DNA of 5,886 nucleotides from an uncultured Victivallales bacterium (GTDB taxonomy: Bacteria; Verrucomicrobiota; Lentisphaeria; Oligosphaerales; JAFGRS01). Numbering within the stretch: position 1 is the stretch's first letter; every line of letters begins with the position of its first letter. Shown piece after piece: positions 5,771 to 5,886 of this stretch. Position numbers and translations under genes: made by a program. The stretch lies in assembly GCA_903834675.1 (NCBI GenBank), contig CAILKC010000670.1, forward strand, positions 1 to 5,886. Direction: 5' to 3'. The notes beneath the pieces were generated by a model that made no database searches, had not been told where the DNA came from, and saw only the letters and a program-made list of their open reading frames with translations.

Positions 5771-5886
5771 ATGTCCATTCGCCGCCTCGCGCTCTTGGCC
5801 CTCGCCCTTCTCGCGTCCACCGCCGTCCACGCCGCCGCGCCACCCCTGCCTGCCGACCTCGTCACTCAACTGGGCCTCCCGGCGAA
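5771..5886 (+). CDS. Exported protein with Sec signal peptide (3'-truncated, first 38 codons)
   Basis: Only the N-terminus is in the window. It shows a classical Sec signal peptide: a short basic n-region (MSIRR), a hydrophobic core (residues 6-18, Leu/Ala-rich) and a probable signal peptidase I site V-H-A before A22. The mature protein would begin A-A-P-P-L-P-A-D-L. No lipobox cysteine is visible, so a lipoprotein is unlikely. The start is set by AAGGAG eight bases upstream. The gene is divergent from the 807-aa gene, and the repeat array lies between them. The mature domain is outside the window, so its function cannot be told. By context it might be a secreted glycan-processing or binding protein, but that is a guess. 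Confidence 0.8.
   Translation, partial: MSIRRLALLALALLASTAVHAAAPPLPADLVTQLGLPA

Noticed and set aside
4993..5843. Long open frames of repetitive protein on the minus strand through the array (for example 5568-4993, 5662-5006 and 5843-5040)
   Set aside because: All three minus frames stay open because the GC-rich core lacks stops. The unit periods (34, 31, 57 bp) rotate the frame, so no repeat protein with a constant register exists, and the frames run into the start of the 807-aa gene.

Overview
This is a GC-rich bacterial window (about two-thirds G+C by eye) with tight gene spacing and purine-rich Shine-Dalgarno sites. The two large proteins look like carbohydrate-active enzymes of the kind abundant in Planctomycetota, Lentisphaerota/Kiritimatiellota and Verrucomicrobiota. 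The taxon is an inference from protein style only; there is no rRNA or other marker gene here.

Layout: bases 2-1837 (+) carry the C-terminal 611 codons of a GH38-like (alpha-mannosidase superfamily) glycosidase whose catalytic N-terminus lies upstream of the window. A 36-bp gap containing a perfect G-quadruplex motif separates it from a convergent minus-strand pair. That pair reads right to left: an 807-aa uncharacterised protein that looks like a multidomain (TIM-barrel-type) glycosidase (5024-2601), then, 49 bp downstream, a 225-aa single-pass membrane protein (2551-1874). The two minus-strand genes probably form an operon. At 5771 (+) a divergent gene begins, encoding a protein with a clear signal peptide; it runs off the window.

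The most unusual part is the roughly 745-bp divergent intergenic region. It holds a 538-bp array (5070-5607) of twelve copies of a 24-bp hairpin-forming core. The cores are joined by only three classes of spacer: 7 bp, 10 bp (T-rich) and 33 bp (itself palindromic). The core variant and the spacer that follows it are perfectly correlated. Several units look like intrinsic terminators for rightward transcription only. The array is non-coding: its open frames rotate from unit to unit and appear on both strands.

Functional reading: the two enzyme genes suggest glycan breakdown, with a membrane-anchored partner of unknown role and an exported protein. The repeat array would sit in the upstream region of both divergent transcription units and is the best candidate for an undescribed element.
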